Assembly: GCF_029277445.1 (NCBI RefSeq)
Contig: NZ_CP119566.1
Span: 324,501 to 388,500, forward strand
Source: Pararhizobium qamdonense
GTDB lineage: Bacteria > Pseudomonadota > Alphaproteobacteria > Rhizobiales > Rhizobiaceae
Direction: 5' to 3'
Length of the DNA: 64,000 nt
This document shows, piece after piece, positions 1 through 10,565 of this stretch (position 1 is the stretch's first letter; every line of letters starts with the position of its first letter). The translations under genes were made by a program, and so were the position numbers. Under the pieces are notes generated by a model. It worked only from the letters and a program-made list of their open reading frames with translations, made no database searches and had not been told where the DNA came from.

Positions 1-490
1 TCAAACCGCCATCCAGCAATTGCCGAAGATAGACCGCGTTGCGCTCCGCTCCATGCGTATAGACGCCGATATCGTGGACGAAGAGAATATCGATGCGGTT
101 GAGCCCAAGGCGGGCATAGCTGAAATCGACCGACCGCATGATACCGTCATAGGAATAGTCATAGTCCGTTTCAAAGGGCAGCGGATCGACGAAACCGTAG
201 CTCGGCACCTGGTCATCGGCGACTGGCCGCTGCAGCCGCCCCACCTTGGTCGATAGAACGTAACTGCCCTTGGGCTTGTCGTGCAGGAAATCGCCGACGC
301 GCCGTTCGGCCAGGCCAAACCCATACCAGGGCGCGGTATCGATGAACCTGAGGCCGGCGCTCCAGGCGGCCTCCAGCGTTTCCATCGCGGTTTCGCGCGG
401 ACAGGCCCGGTACATGCCGCCGAGCGGCGCCGTGCCGAAGCTATATTCGGTGACGGACAGGTCGGTCTGGCCGATTTTTCTCACGTTCAT
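1..490 (-). CDS. Aldo/keto reductase (sugar 1-dehydrogenase type), 3' part cut by window edge
   Basis: The first 163 residues of an aldo/keto reductase are visible; the C-terminal part lies beyond base 1. The start is the ATG at 488-490, reading MNVRKIGQTDLSV, a typical N-terminus of the D-threo-aldose/L-fucose 1-dehydrogenase branch. The family's Asp and Tyr appear as D51 and Y56 in DTAPWYG. Enzymes of this branch oxidise free aldoses to lactones with NAD(P). The gene is 31 bp downstream of the UxaA-type dehydratase on the same strand, so the two are probably cotranscribed. A role as the first oxidation step of a non-phosphorylated sugar pathway is inferred from this context. The family is clear; the substrate is not. 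Confidence 0.85.
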   Translation of the reverse strand, partial: MNVRKIGQTDLSVTEYSFGTAPLGGMYRACPRETAMETLEAAWSAGLRFIDTAPWYGFGLAERRVGDFLHDKPKGSYVLSTKVGRLQRPVADDQVPSYGFVDPLPFETDYDYSYDGIMRSVDFSYARLGLNRIDILFVHDIGVYTHGAERNAVYLRQLLDGGL

Positions 491-521
491 CAAGTCTCTC
501 CTCCGCTTTGGCGGCCGCCCG

Positions 522-2027
522 TCAAAGTGTCGCGCCGAGGTGCCAGGGCACGAATTCATTATCGCCGTAACCGAACAGTTCGCTCTTGGTTTTCTTGCCC
601 GACGCCGTATCGATGATCAGGTCGAAGATGTCGCGGCCCATGCCGGCGATCGTCGCATCGCCGGTGGCAATCGTGCCGCAGTCGATATCCATGTCCTCTT
701 CCATGGCCCGGTAAAGCGCCGTGTTGCTTGTCAGCTTGATCGACGGGCAGGGGCGCGAACCGAAACAGCTGCCACGGCCGGTGGTGAACGTGATGACATT
801 GGCGCCGCCCGCCACCTGCCCCGTTGCCGAGACCGGATCGTAACCGGGCGTATCCATGAACACGAGGCCATGTTCGGTCACCCGCTCGGCATAATGATAG
901 ACCGCCGTCAGCGGCGAGCGGCCGCCCTTGGCGACGGCACCGAGCGATTTTTCCAGGATCGTGGTCAGGCCGCCGCGCTTGTTGCCCGGCGACGGATTGT
1001 TGTCGAGCGAAGCGCCGTGCATGGCGACATAATCTTCCCACCAGGAGATCAGGCCGTCGAGCTTTTCGGCAACGCCATCATTGACGGCGCGGCTGCGCAG
1101 CAGATGTTCGGCACCGTAGATTTCGGAGGTTTCCGACAGGATGGCCGTGCCGCCGGCGCCAGCCAGAATATCGACCGCCGCTCCCAAAGCGGGGTTGGCC
1201 GTGATGCCTGAAAGCCCATCGGAACCGCCGCATTGCAGGCCGACGATGATTTCGCTGACCGGGATCGCAATCCGCCTGGCCGTTCCGACTTCCGCCGCGA
1301 TCTCTTCGAGCACACCGAGCGCGCGGGCAACGGCGCGGCGCGAACCGCCGGCATCCTGAATGTTGAAGTGCCGTTTTCCGGCACCCGCTCCGGATTGGCC
1401 GTAGAGCGTCAACTGATTGACCTCGCAACCGAGTCCGACCATCAGAACGCCGCCGAAATTCACATGGCGCGTATAGCCGGCCAGCGTTCGATGCAGGTTC
1501 TTCATGCCGTCGCCGGTCGAACTCATGCCGCAGCCCTGATCATGGACGATCGGCACGAAACCGTCGATACCCTCATAACGCGGCAGGATGACCTTGTTGG
1601 CCTCCTCGGCGATTGCGCGGCAGACGGTGGTGGAACAGTTGACGCTGGCGATGATGCCAATGAAATTGCGGGTCGCGGCGCGCCCGTCAGCGCGGCGGTA
1701 GCCCATGAAGGTGCGCGCCCTGTCGGCGCTGCTCGCCGCTTCCGGCGGCACCGGGGCGCCGATCGACAGCCGGTCCTGATCGAAGGCCAGATTGTGAGAA
1801 TGAACGTGGTCGCCCGCAGCGATCTCGACGGTTGCCCGGCCGATCGCCTGGCCGTATTTCACCACCGGTTCGCCCATATGGACGGGATGGATCGCCACCT
1901 TGTGGCCGGGATCGATCTTGCCATTGGCGCGCACGCCACCCGGCAGTTCACCGCCCGCCTCGATGGCCAGCGATGCGACGGCGACATTGTCGTCCGGCGA
2001 CAAAACGATGAAGGAAGGTGCGGTCAC
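522..2027 (-). CDS. uxaA: UxaA-family sugar-acid dehydratase (altronate dehydratase-like)
   Basis: A 501-residue protein with an N-terminal SAF-type segment (about residues 10-100) followed by the UxaA catalytic region. Recognisable motifs are GCGMSSTGDG, VGLGCEVNQ and the CGGSDGLSGI glycine-rich stretch. Family members dehydrate altronate, galactarate or related aldonic acids to 2-keto-3-deoxy acids using a metal. The start is GTG at 2025-2027, preceded by GGGAG at a suitable distance; no in-frame ATG is better placed. It is divergent from the GntR-type regulator, with a candidate operator between them, and followed by an aldo/keto reductase gene. The paralogue's exact substrate (altronate, fuconate or another acid) cannot be read from sequence, so the symbol is a family label. 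Confidence 0.85.
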   Translation of the reverse strand: MTAPSFIVLSPDDNVAVASLAIEAGGELPGGVRANGKIDPGHKVAIHPVHMGEPVVKYGQAIGRATVEIAAGDHVHSHNLAFDQDRLSIGAPVPPEAASSADRARTFMGYRRADGRAATRNFIGIIASVNCSTTVCRAIAEEANKVILPRYEGIDGFVPIVHDQGCGMSSTGDGMKNLHRTLAGYTRHVNFGGVLMVGLGCEVNQLTLYGQSGAGAGKRHFNIQDAGGSRRAVARALGVLEEIAAEVGTARRIAIPVSEIIVGLQCGGSDGLSGITANPALGAAVDILAGAGGTAILSETSEIYGAEHLLRSRAVNDGVAEKLDGLISWWEDYVAMHGASLDNNPSPGNKRGGLTTILEKSLGAVAKGGRSPLTAVYHYAERVTEHGLVFMDTPGYDPVSATGQVAGGANVITFTTGRGSCFGSRPCPSIKLTSNTALYRAMEEDMDIDCGTIATGDATIAGMGRDIFDLIIDTASGKKTKSELFGYGDNEFVPWHLGATL

Positions 2028-2078
2028 CCTTGGTATCTCCCTGGACGGTTTTTATCCGAATGAGCCTCTCATTCATTT

Positions 2079-2100
2079 TGTCTTTTATCCACAATAGACA
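2079..2100. promoter_or_regulatory. Candidate operator: imperfect 22-bp palindrome
   Basis: TGTCTTTTATCC/ACAATAGACA: the two 10-base arms match at 8 of 10 positions and have perfect TGTCT/AGACA ends. It is centred about 62 bp upstream of the uxaA start and 222 bp upstream of the divergent regulator gene. That position and symmetry suit a GntR/FCD repressor site. Binding is inferred. Confidence 0.4.
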
Positions 2101-2311
2101 GTTTATCGTCAATGGGTATTATGGGATGCGGCTGCCATGCTTCCCGTCACCACCGTGCCAAAGCAAAATCAGATCAAAGACAAATCAGGGACGAAACACG
2201 ATGAAACCGTACTTCAAAAGCCAAGACAGGACCGATCGGACCGGATAGAGCAGCCTCAAAAACACCGCCCGCGCTTCGGGTCTACAGAACTCACATCCGG
2301 TCGATACAGTC

Positions 2312-3190
2312 ATGGCGAAACAGAACACCGTCTTCAAGGACGCCTTCAACCGTTGCCTCAAGCTCCTGGCGGAAACCTCAAGCCTGCCATCCGAGCCGGA
2401 ACTGGGAACGACGCTCGGCGTCAGCCGCACCACCATTCGCGCCATCCTGACGCGCATGGAAGGGCTGCAACTGCTGGCCTGGGACAAGCGGGCAAAGGTG
2501 GTGCTGCGCCAGCCGAAACCGGAGGATTATTACCCGGCGGAGGAAACCGATTCGCTATCCGATATTATCGAGCGCAGTTTCATGCGCCGGATTCTGGCCG
2601 GCGGTGCCGAGCCCGGCATGCAGATCAACGAATTGGAACTCGCCCGCGACATCGGCACCGGCACGACCAGCGTGCGCGAATTCCTCATCCGCTTCAGCCG
2701 CTTCGGCCTGATCGAAAAAAGGCCGAACAGCCATTGGATCCTGAAGGGTTTTACCCGCGAATTCGCACTGGAACTGACGGAAGTGCGCGAAATGTTCGAA
2801 CTGCGCTCGGCCGCCAGCTTTACGGCGCTGGCCCCGGAGCATCCGGCCTGGGCCGATCTTGACCGGATCGAAACGCTGCACCGCGAAATCCTTGCCGATA
2901 TCGACAATCGCTACACGGAATTCTCGGAACTCGACGAGCGCTTCCACCTTCTCGTGCACACATCGTCGAGCAACCGTTTCATCGTCGACTTCTATGACAT
3001 CATCACCATCGTCTTTCACTATCACTACCAGTGGAACAAGACGAATGCGCGCGAGCGCAACGCCCGGGCGCTGGAAGAACATCTCGACTATATCGCTGCC
3101 CTGCGCTCCCGAGACCCCGCCCGTGTCGAAGCCGCCTGCCGCCGCCATTTGAAATCGGCGCGCGAAACCTTGCTCCAGTCCATTCAATAG
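2312..3190 (+). CDS. GntR/FCD-type regulator with two winged-helix domains
   Basis: A 292-residue transcription factor. Residues about 12-68 form a winged helix (SLPSEPELGTTLGVSRTTIR is GntR-like). A second helix-turn-helix follows at about 86-146 (INELELARDIGTGTTSVREF). The C-terminal FCD ligand domain covers about 150-285 and has the DERFHLLVH and HLDYIAAL segments carrying its usual Asp/His metal ligands. Normal FCD regulators have one winged helix, so the extra N-terminal one is unusual. It sits divergent to uxaA and 14 bp before the oxidoreductase gene, which suggests local, sugar-acid-responsive control of both arms. Start ATG at 2312. Confidence 0.85.
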   Translation: MAKQNTVFKDAFNRCLKLLAETSSLPSEPELGTTLGVSRTTIRAILTRMEGLQLLAWDKRAKVVLRQPKPEDYYPAEETDSLSDIIERSFMRRILAGGAEPGMQINELELARDIGTGTTSVREFLIRFSRFGLIEKRPNSHWILKGFTREFALELTEVREMFELRSAASFTALAPEHPAWADLDRIETLHREILADIDNRYTEFSELDERFHLLVHTSSSNRFIVDFYDIITIVFHYHYQWNKTNARERNARALEEHLDYIAALRSRDPARVEAACRRHLKSARETLLQSIQ

Positions 3191-3204
3191 CCGGATTCAA
3201 AGAT

Positions 3205-4299
3205 ATGACCACGACGCCTATCGTCCAGTTTGGAACCAGCCGCTTCCTCCAGGCCCATGCCGATCTCTTCGTCAGCGAAGCCCTGGAAAAAGGCGAGGCG
3301 CTGGGCAAGATCACCATCGTCCAAACTACGGGATCCGCGGAACGCGCGGGACGGCTGACGGCCCTTTCGGCGCCGGACGGTTTTCCAGTCATCATTCGCG
3401 GGCTCGCGGAAGGGACCGAAATCGACCGCACCCAGCAGGTCAGAAGCGTCGCGAGGGCTTTATCAACGGCAGCCGATTGGGATGAGATCAAGCGGATCGT
3501 GGCCATGGAAGCGGAGGTGCTGATCTCCAATACCGGCGATACCGGTTATGTCATCGGTCCCGACGATCTTGCAGCGGACATTCCCGCATCATTTCCCGGC
3601 AAGCTGCTCGTCCTGTTGCATGAACGCTATCGCGCGGGCGGCGGTGCGCTGACGGTTCTTCCCTGTGAATTGGTGGCCCGCAACGGCGATACCCTGAAAA
3701 AGGTGATCCTTGATCTGCAGTCAGAACGGTTCGCCGGCGCTGATTTCGCAGGATGGCTCACAACAACAGTGATCTGGGGCAATACGCTGGTGGACCGGAT
3801 CGTATCCGAGCCGCTACAGCCCGCCGGCGCCGTCGCGGAACCCTATGCCCTCTGGGCCATCGAGGCGCAGCCGGGACTGAAACTGCCCTGCACGCACCCG
3901 TCCATTCTGCTAGTGGACGATCTCTCGCCTTACGAGAAACTGAAGCTGCACATCCTCAATCTCGGCCATACAGTGCTCGCCGATCTCTGGCTGAAAAACG
4001 GCCGCTCTCAGGACGAGACGGTCAAAGCCATCCTGCAAGACCCGGACATCTTCGCAACGCTGATGGAGATCTATGAAACCGAAGTCATTCCCGGCTTTGC
4101 CGCGAAGAGCCTCGGGGAGGAGGCCGGGCGCTATGTCGCGCTGACGCTCGACCGGTTCCGCAATCCGTTTCTCAACCATCGCATCAGCGACATCGCCAAC
4201 CATCACGCCGAGAAAATTACCCGGAGGCTCGCAAATTTCAAGGTCTGGAGCCCTAATGTGGCGATGCCCAGGCTGACCACGATCATCGAAAGCCGCTGA
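3205..4299 (+). CDS. Mannitol dehydrogenase-family oxidoreductase (uronate reductase-like)
   Basis: A 364-residue NAD(P)-dependent reductase of the polyol/uronate group (mannitol, fructuronate and tagaturonate dehydrogenases). The N-terminal Rossmann segment carries QFGTSRFLQAHADLF. The catalytic signature K-x4-N-x2-H is present as KLHILNLGH. I start it at ATG 3205 because the family motif begins eight residues later; a longer open frame upstream overlaps the regulator gene and encodes no family sequence. It follows the regulator by 14 bp, so cotranscription is likely. It is shorter than classical 480-residue mannitol dehydrogenases, in line with a compact subgroup. Substrate unknown; tagaturonate or fructuronate reduction would fit the UxaA neighbour. 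Its stop codon directly abuts that of the convergent aldolase gene. Confidence 0.8.
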   Translation: MTTTPIVQFGTSRFLQAHADLFVSEALEKGEALGKITIVQTTGSAERAGRLTALSAPDGFPVIIRGLAEGTEIDRTQQVRSVARALSTAADWDEIKRIVAMEAEVLISNTGDTGYVIGPDDLAADIPASFPGKLLVLLHERYRAGGGALTVLPCELVARNGDTLKKVILDLQSERFAGADFAGWLTTTVIWGNTLVDRIVSEPLQPAGAVAEPYALWAIEAQPGLKLPCTHPSILLVDDLSPYEKLKLHILNLGHTVLADLWLKNGRSQDETVKAILQDPDIFATLMEIYETEVIPGFAAKSLGEEAGRYVALTLDRFRNPFLNHRISDIANHHAEKITRRLANFKVWSPNVAMPRLTTIIESR

Positions 4300-5103
4300 T
4301 CAGTAGCCGGCAACCGGCTTGGCACTACCTGTTTCGCCGGACAGGAAGTCCTCCCGCAACCGGGTGGTGGCGCTGACCAGCAGCGTCACATCAGTGCCAA
4401 TTGCCATGAAGTCTGCGCCCATCTCGCGGTACATATGCGCCTGGTCGAGGCTGAGCGTCATGATGCCCCGCGCCTTGCCCGCCTCTGCGATGCGATCGAA
4501 GGCGTCCTTGATCGCTGCCGTCACCTCGGGATGGCCTGGCTGTCCGAGATATCCCATGTCGGCTGCGAGATCAGACGGGCCGACGAACAGGCCGTCGATC
4601 CCCTCAAGCGCAGCAATATCGTCCAGTGCAGCTAAGCCGGCACGGCTCTCGATCTGCACGATCAGGCAGATCTCGTCATTGGCCGTTTCAAGGTAGTCAC
4701 CGATCCGGCTGAACTGCGATGCCCGGCCAAGGGCTGCACCGACGCCGCGTACGCCATGCGGCGGATAGCGGACGGCGCGTACAAGAGCCTTTGCCTGCTC
4801 GACGCTCTCCACCATCGGGATCAGCAAGGTCTGCGCGCCCGTATCGAGAATCTGCTTGATCATCCAGGTTTCGCCGACCGGAAGCCGGACCATCGGATGG
4901 CTGCCGGAGCGGGCGACGGCCTGGATCTGCGCCGAGAGAAGCGGAATATCGTTCGGCCCATGCTCTCCATCGATCAAAAGCCAGTCATAGCCGCTGCCCG
5001 CAACGATCTCCGCTGCATAAGGACTGGCCAGCGCGACCCAGAGGCCCAGCTGAAAACGATCCTCGCGAAGTGCAGCTTTGAAGGTATTTTTGGGGGCGGG
5101 CAT
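4300..5103 (-). CDS. HpcH/HpaI-family aldolase (2-keto-3-deoxy acid aldolase)
   Basis: A 267-residue class II (metal-dependent) pyruvate aldolase of the HpaI/GarL/RhmA type. Visible signatures are the catalytic His in DGEHGP, the metal Glu in QIESRAGL and the metal Asp in VGPSDLAADMG. These enzymes cleave 2-keto-3-deoxy sugar acids, or hydroxy-oxoheptanedioate, to pyruvate and an aldehyde. That makes it a natural step after the UxaA-type dehydratase and before the aldehyde dehydrogenase upstream on the same strand. Start ATG 5103 has AGGAGA five bases upstream. A terminator lies between it and the dehydrogenase gene, so it may have its own promoter in the short gap or depend on read-through. 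Confidence 0.85.
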   Translation of the reverse strand: MPAPKNTFKAALREDRFQLGLWVALASPYAAEIVAGSGYDWLLIDGEHGPNDIPLLSAQIQAVARSGSHPMVRLPVGETWMIKQILDTGAQTLLIPMVESVEQAKALVRAVRYPPHGVRGVGAALGRASQFSRIGDYLETANDEICLIVQIESRAGLAALDDIAALEGIDGLFVGPSDLAADMGYLGQPGHPEVTAAIKDAFDRIAEAGKARGIMTLSLDQAHMYREMGADFMAIGTDVTLLVSATTRLREDFLSGETGSAKPVAGY

Positions 5104-5140
5104 GGCTGTCTCCTGCTGTCTTCGCTTTCTACCGCCAAAT

Positions 5141-5175
5141 AAAAAAACCGGCCAGAGCTATCCGGCCGGTTTTCT
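5141..5175 (-). terminator. Rho-independent terminator of the aldehyde dehydrogenase gene
   Basis: On the minus strand AAAACCGGCC pairs across an eight-base loop with GGCCGGTTTT and runs into a T tract. It lies 39 bp downstream of the dehydrogenase stop. Confidence 0.85.
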
Positions 5176-5213
5176 TCAAGACCTGACTGGCAGATCAGGT
5201 CCCGATGGGTACA

Positions 5214-6674
5214 TCAGGAAATGCCGCCAAGGCAAACATATTTGATCTCGGTGAATTCCTCGATGCCGTATCTCGAACCCTCGCGGCCAAGTCCGGACAG
5301 CTTGACGCCGCCGAACGGCGCTTCAGCGGTCGAGATCAGGCCTGTGTTCACGCCGACCATGCCATATTCGAGCGCTTCGGCGACCCGGAAGACGCGCGAC
5401 AGATCCTTGGCATAGAAATAGGAGGCCAAGCCGAATTCCGTGTCGTTGGCCTGCTCGATCACGTCGGCTTCGCTCTTGAAGCGGAACAGCGGCGCGAGCG
5501 GCCCGAAGGTTTCTTCGCGCGCAACCGCCATCTCCTTGGTGACGTCGGTCAGGACGGTAGCCTCGAAGAACGTGCCGCCAAGCGCATGCGGCTTGCCGCC
5601 CTGTAGGATGCGCGCACCCTTTTTCAACGCATCGGCAATGTGTTCCTCGACCTTATTCAAGGCTGCCTTGTCGATCAGCGGCCCCAGGATCACGCCTTCA
5701 TCGAAGCCATTGCCGGTTTTGAGCTTGCCGACTGCCGTTGCCAACTTTTCAGCAAAGGCATCGTAAACGCCATCCTGAACATAGATACGGTTGGCGCAGA
5801 CGCAGGTCTGGCCGTTGTTGCGGTATTTGGCGATCAGCGCACCTTCGACGGCCGCATCGAGATCCGCATCATCGAAAACGATGAACGGCGCATTGCCGCC
5901 AAGCTCAAGCCCGAGCTTCTTGATGGTCGGCGCGCTCTGCTTATAGAGCTCGGTGCCGATTTCGGTCGAACCGGTGAAGGTGAGCTTGCGCACGGTCGGG
6001 TTGGAGGTCATCTCGCCGCCAATGGCTGCAGCCGAACCGGTGATCACGCTGAAAAGACCCTTTGGAATTCCGGCACGCTCGGCCAGAACCGCAATCGCGA
6101 TGGCCGAAAACGGCGTCTGCGACGCCGGCTTCAAGACCATGGCGCACCCGGCGGCAAAAGCGGGACCGGCCTTGCGGGTAATCATCGCATTGGGGAAATT
6201 CCACGGTGTGATCGCAGCCACGACGCCGATCGGCTGCTTCATCACCATGATACGCTTATCCGGCTGATGACCGGGGATCATGTCGCCATAAATGCGGCGT
6301 CCTTCTTCGGCAAACCATTCGATGAAGCTGGCGCCATAAACGATTTCACCCGTCGCTTCCGCCAATGGCTTTCCCTGCTCGAGCGTCAGGATGCGGCCGA
6401 GATCGTCCTTGTTTTCGATCATCAGGTCGTACCATTTGCGAAGGATGCCGCAGCGTTCCTTGGCTGTTCTCGCAGCCCAGCCCTTTTGCGCGATGCGTGC
6501 CGCCTCGATCGCCGCCCTTGTTTCCGCAGCGCCGAGTTTCGGAACGCGGCCGATGATCTCGCCGGTCGCCGGATTGTTTACCTCGATGGCATTGTCAGGG
6601 GCGGCTTCGATCCAGTTTTCGCCGACGAGCGCGGCCTGGCGAAACAGCGAAGGGTCTTTCAAGGTCACGGTCAT
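5214..6674 (-). CDS. gabD: NAD(P)-dependent succinate-semialdehyde dehydrogenase family
   Basis: A 486-residue aldehyde dehydrogenase closely resembling GabD. Visible motifs are TPWNFPNAMITRK (cofactor-binding region), LELGGNAPF (general-base Glu) and NNGQTCVCANR (nucleophile Cys plus the second Cys typical of GabD). The start is ATG 6674, with AAGGGA about ten bases upstream; a TTG nine bases earlier is too close to that site. Classical GabD oxidises succinate semialdehyde. In this setting the substrate could instead be an aldehyde released by the neighbouring aldolase, such as tartronate semialdehyde, glycolaldehyde or lactaldehyde. The family call is firm; the substrate is inferred. Confidence 0.88.
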   Translation of the reverse strand: MTVTLKDPSLFRQAALVGENWIEAAPDNAIEVNNPATGEIIGRVPKLGAAETRAAIEAARIAQKGWAARTAKERCGILRKWYDLMIENKDDLGRILTLEQGKPLAEATGEIVYGASFIEWFAEEGRRIYGDMIPGHQPDKRIMVMKQPIGVVAAITPWNFPNAMITRKAGPAFAAGCAMVLKPASQTPFSAIAIAVLAERAGIPKGLFSVITGSAAAIGGEMTSNPTVRKLTFTGSTEIGTELYKQSAPTIKKLGLELGGNAPFIVFDDADLDAAVEGALIAKYRNNGQTCVCANRIYVQDGVYDAFAEKLATAVGKLKTGNGFDEGVILGPLIDKAALNKVEEHIADALKKGARILQGGKPHALGGTFFEATVLTDVTKEMAVAREETFGPLAPLFRFKSEADVIEQANDTEFGLASYFYAKDLSRVFRVAEALEYGMVGVNTGLISTAEAPFGGVKLSGLGREGSRYGIEEFTEIKYVCLGGIS

Positions 6675-6683
6675 CAGCGGCAA

Positions 6684-6925
6684 ATCCCTTTTAAAGAAAA
6701 TCTACAGAACTTATACAACTTTTTTCCGGCGTTCGACAATAACCCTCATGCGCGTTTTTGCCGTCTCTTTTAGTGCGCTTACGGACAGTGAAACCAGTCG
6801 GCCACCTTTGTCGTCAAATTGGAAACGGTGCATCTCCAAAACAGGACCTATGACCCAAGGCTGCAATCACTATATGCGGACCATGTCCGCTTTAAAAACT
6901 GTCCTCCCAAGATAGGAATATACTC
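6684..6925. promoter_or_regulatory. gabD-nitroreductase divergent promoter region
   Basis: A 242-bp stretch with an AT-rich segment near gabD (CTTATACAACTTTTTT). It must contain both promoters, but no convincing operator or -35/-10 pair stands out. Confidence 0.4.
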
Positions 6926-7528
6926 ATGACAACCACCAGCAACTACCGCCAGGCAGACTACCCGATCGAGCCCAGCTTTCTCAATCGCTGGTCGCCGCGC
7001 GCCTTTACCGGCGAGACCATCTCCGAAACCGAGCTTTTGACCATTCTGGAAGCCGGCCGCTGGGCTCCGTCGGCTTATAATTCGCAACCGTGGCGCTTCG
7101 TCTACGCATTGCGCGGCACCGAGCAATGGGACAGGATTTTCCCGATCCTCAACGATTTCAACCAGAGCTGGGCAAAATCAGCCTCGGCATTGGTGATCCT
7201 GATCTCCAAGACCCATTTCGCCGCACCGGGCGCTACAGAAGAAGCCCTGTCCTACAGCCACAGCTTCGATACCGGCGCTGCCTGGGGATCGATCGCCCAT
7301 CAGGCGCATCTGCTCGGTTTTCAGGCCCACGGCATGACCGGCATCCATTTCGACAAGGCCGTTGAGATCCTGGGCATTCCCGAAGGTTACCGCGTGGAAG
7401 CCGCTGCCGCCATTGGCCGCCTGGGCGACAAGACGCAATTGCCGGACTATCTGCAGGCCCGCGAAACGCCGAGCCCACGCCGCCCGCTGTCGGAAGTTGC
7501 CTTTAACGGCACGTTTGTTGCCGGCTAA
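6926..7528 (+). CDS. Nitroreductase-family flavoprotein
   Basis: A 200-residue FMN-dependent oxidoreductase of the nitroreductase fold. The N-terminal SPRAFTGETI and WAPSAYNSQPWRFVY segments are the usual FMN-contact regions. The central GAAWGSIAHQAHLLGFQAHGM stretch and the C-terminal AAIGRLGD complete the family pattern. Such proteins reduce nitro compounds, quinones or flavins; the natural substrate is rarely known. It is transcribed alone, divergent from gabD across a 251-bp gap and convergent with gyrB. Confidence 0.85.
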   Translation: MTTTSNYRQADYPIEPSFLNRWSPRAFTGETISETELLTILEAGRWAPSAYNSQPWRFVYALRGTEQWDRIFPILNDFNQSWAKSASALVILISKTHFAAPGATEEALSYSHSFDTGAAWGSIAHQAHLLGFQAHGMTGIHFDKAVEILGIPEGYRVEAAAAIGRLGDKTQLPDYLQARETPSPRRPLSEVAFNGTFVAG

Positions 7529-7537
7529 GCACAAAAG

Positions 7538-7572
7538 AAAACCACGCCTTCCGGTTGGGAGGCGTGGTTTGC
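7538..7572 (-). terminator. Terminator between nitroreductase and gyrB
   Basis: AAACCACGCCT and AGGCGTGGTTT form an 11-bp stem. The better T tract (TTTTCTTTT) follows on the minus strand, so it mainly ends gyrB, but a short T run also exists on the plus side. Confidence 0.8.
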
Positions 7573-7604
7573 AATAAGACGCTGAAGCGGCGGTGCCGCT
7601 TGGC

Positions 7605-10100
<2,496 letters not shown>

Positions 10101-10190
10101 TCACCCCTCGATGGCGCTCCCCGAATATAGGGATTTTGTCCATAGTTCCAAATCCCGTGCAGCCGGAAAGCGGCAGAAATCAGGGGATCA

Positions 10191-10565
10191 TCAGTGTTCC
10201 TTATCAGGAAAGCGGGCTTTTTCCAAAACATCTTCCAGGATACGGATGGTTTCACCGGATAAGGTGCGGATACGGCCCGCAAGCCGGTTGGCAAACGCCG
10301 TATGCGCCGCTGGCAGGCCAGACGTATTCAGCACCACTTTCGGGTCGGATAGGGCCGCGATCCCGAACAGTTCGTCCGCATCGTCCCAGATGACGTTGAA
10401 ATAACCGGCGACCCTTTGCAGGAATTCAAAGCTCGGCGCGCCGCGCTTGCCGTGTTCGAGCGCCGAGAGATAGGCGGGCGATACGCCGATCGCCGCAGCC
10501 ATCTGTTTTTGCGATACGCCCTTCTTCTGCCGCAACAGGCGAACCGCATCACCGAACGGGGTCAT
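10191..10565 (-). CDS. XRE-family helix-turn-helix regulator
   Basis: A 124-residue DNA-binding protein. The N-terminal Cro/C1-type helix-turn-helix (about residues 5-60) contains LLRQKKGVSQKQMAAAIGVS and AYLSALEHGKRGAPS. The C-terminal half is unlike any ligand domain I recognise. Its ATG overlaps the stop of the Smr gene as ATGA, so it is translated from the same transcript as mltA and smr. This arrangement before gyrB is familiar from other Rhizobiaceae. Targets are unknown. Confidence 0.85.
   Translation of the reverse strand: MTPFGDAVRLLRQKKGVSQKQMAAAIGVSPAYLSALEHGKRGAPSFEFLQRVAGYFNVIWDDADELFGIAALSDPKVVLNTSGLPAAHTAFANRLAGRIRTLSGETIRILEDVLEKARFPDKEH

Noticed and set aside
2085-2093. TTATCCACA, a perfect DnaA box, upstream of uxaA
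   Set aside because: Single site with no cluster, inside a palindrome; a chance match is sufficient explanation.
6700-6725. CTTATACAAC near gabD as a GntR-type operator
   Set aside because: Symmetry is too poor and no second copy is found.
5640-6773. A 377-codon open frame on the plus strand
   Set aside because: It is antisense to gabD, and its translation is low-complexity Arg/Asp-rich without any family signature, as expected of a shadow frame in GC-rich DNA.
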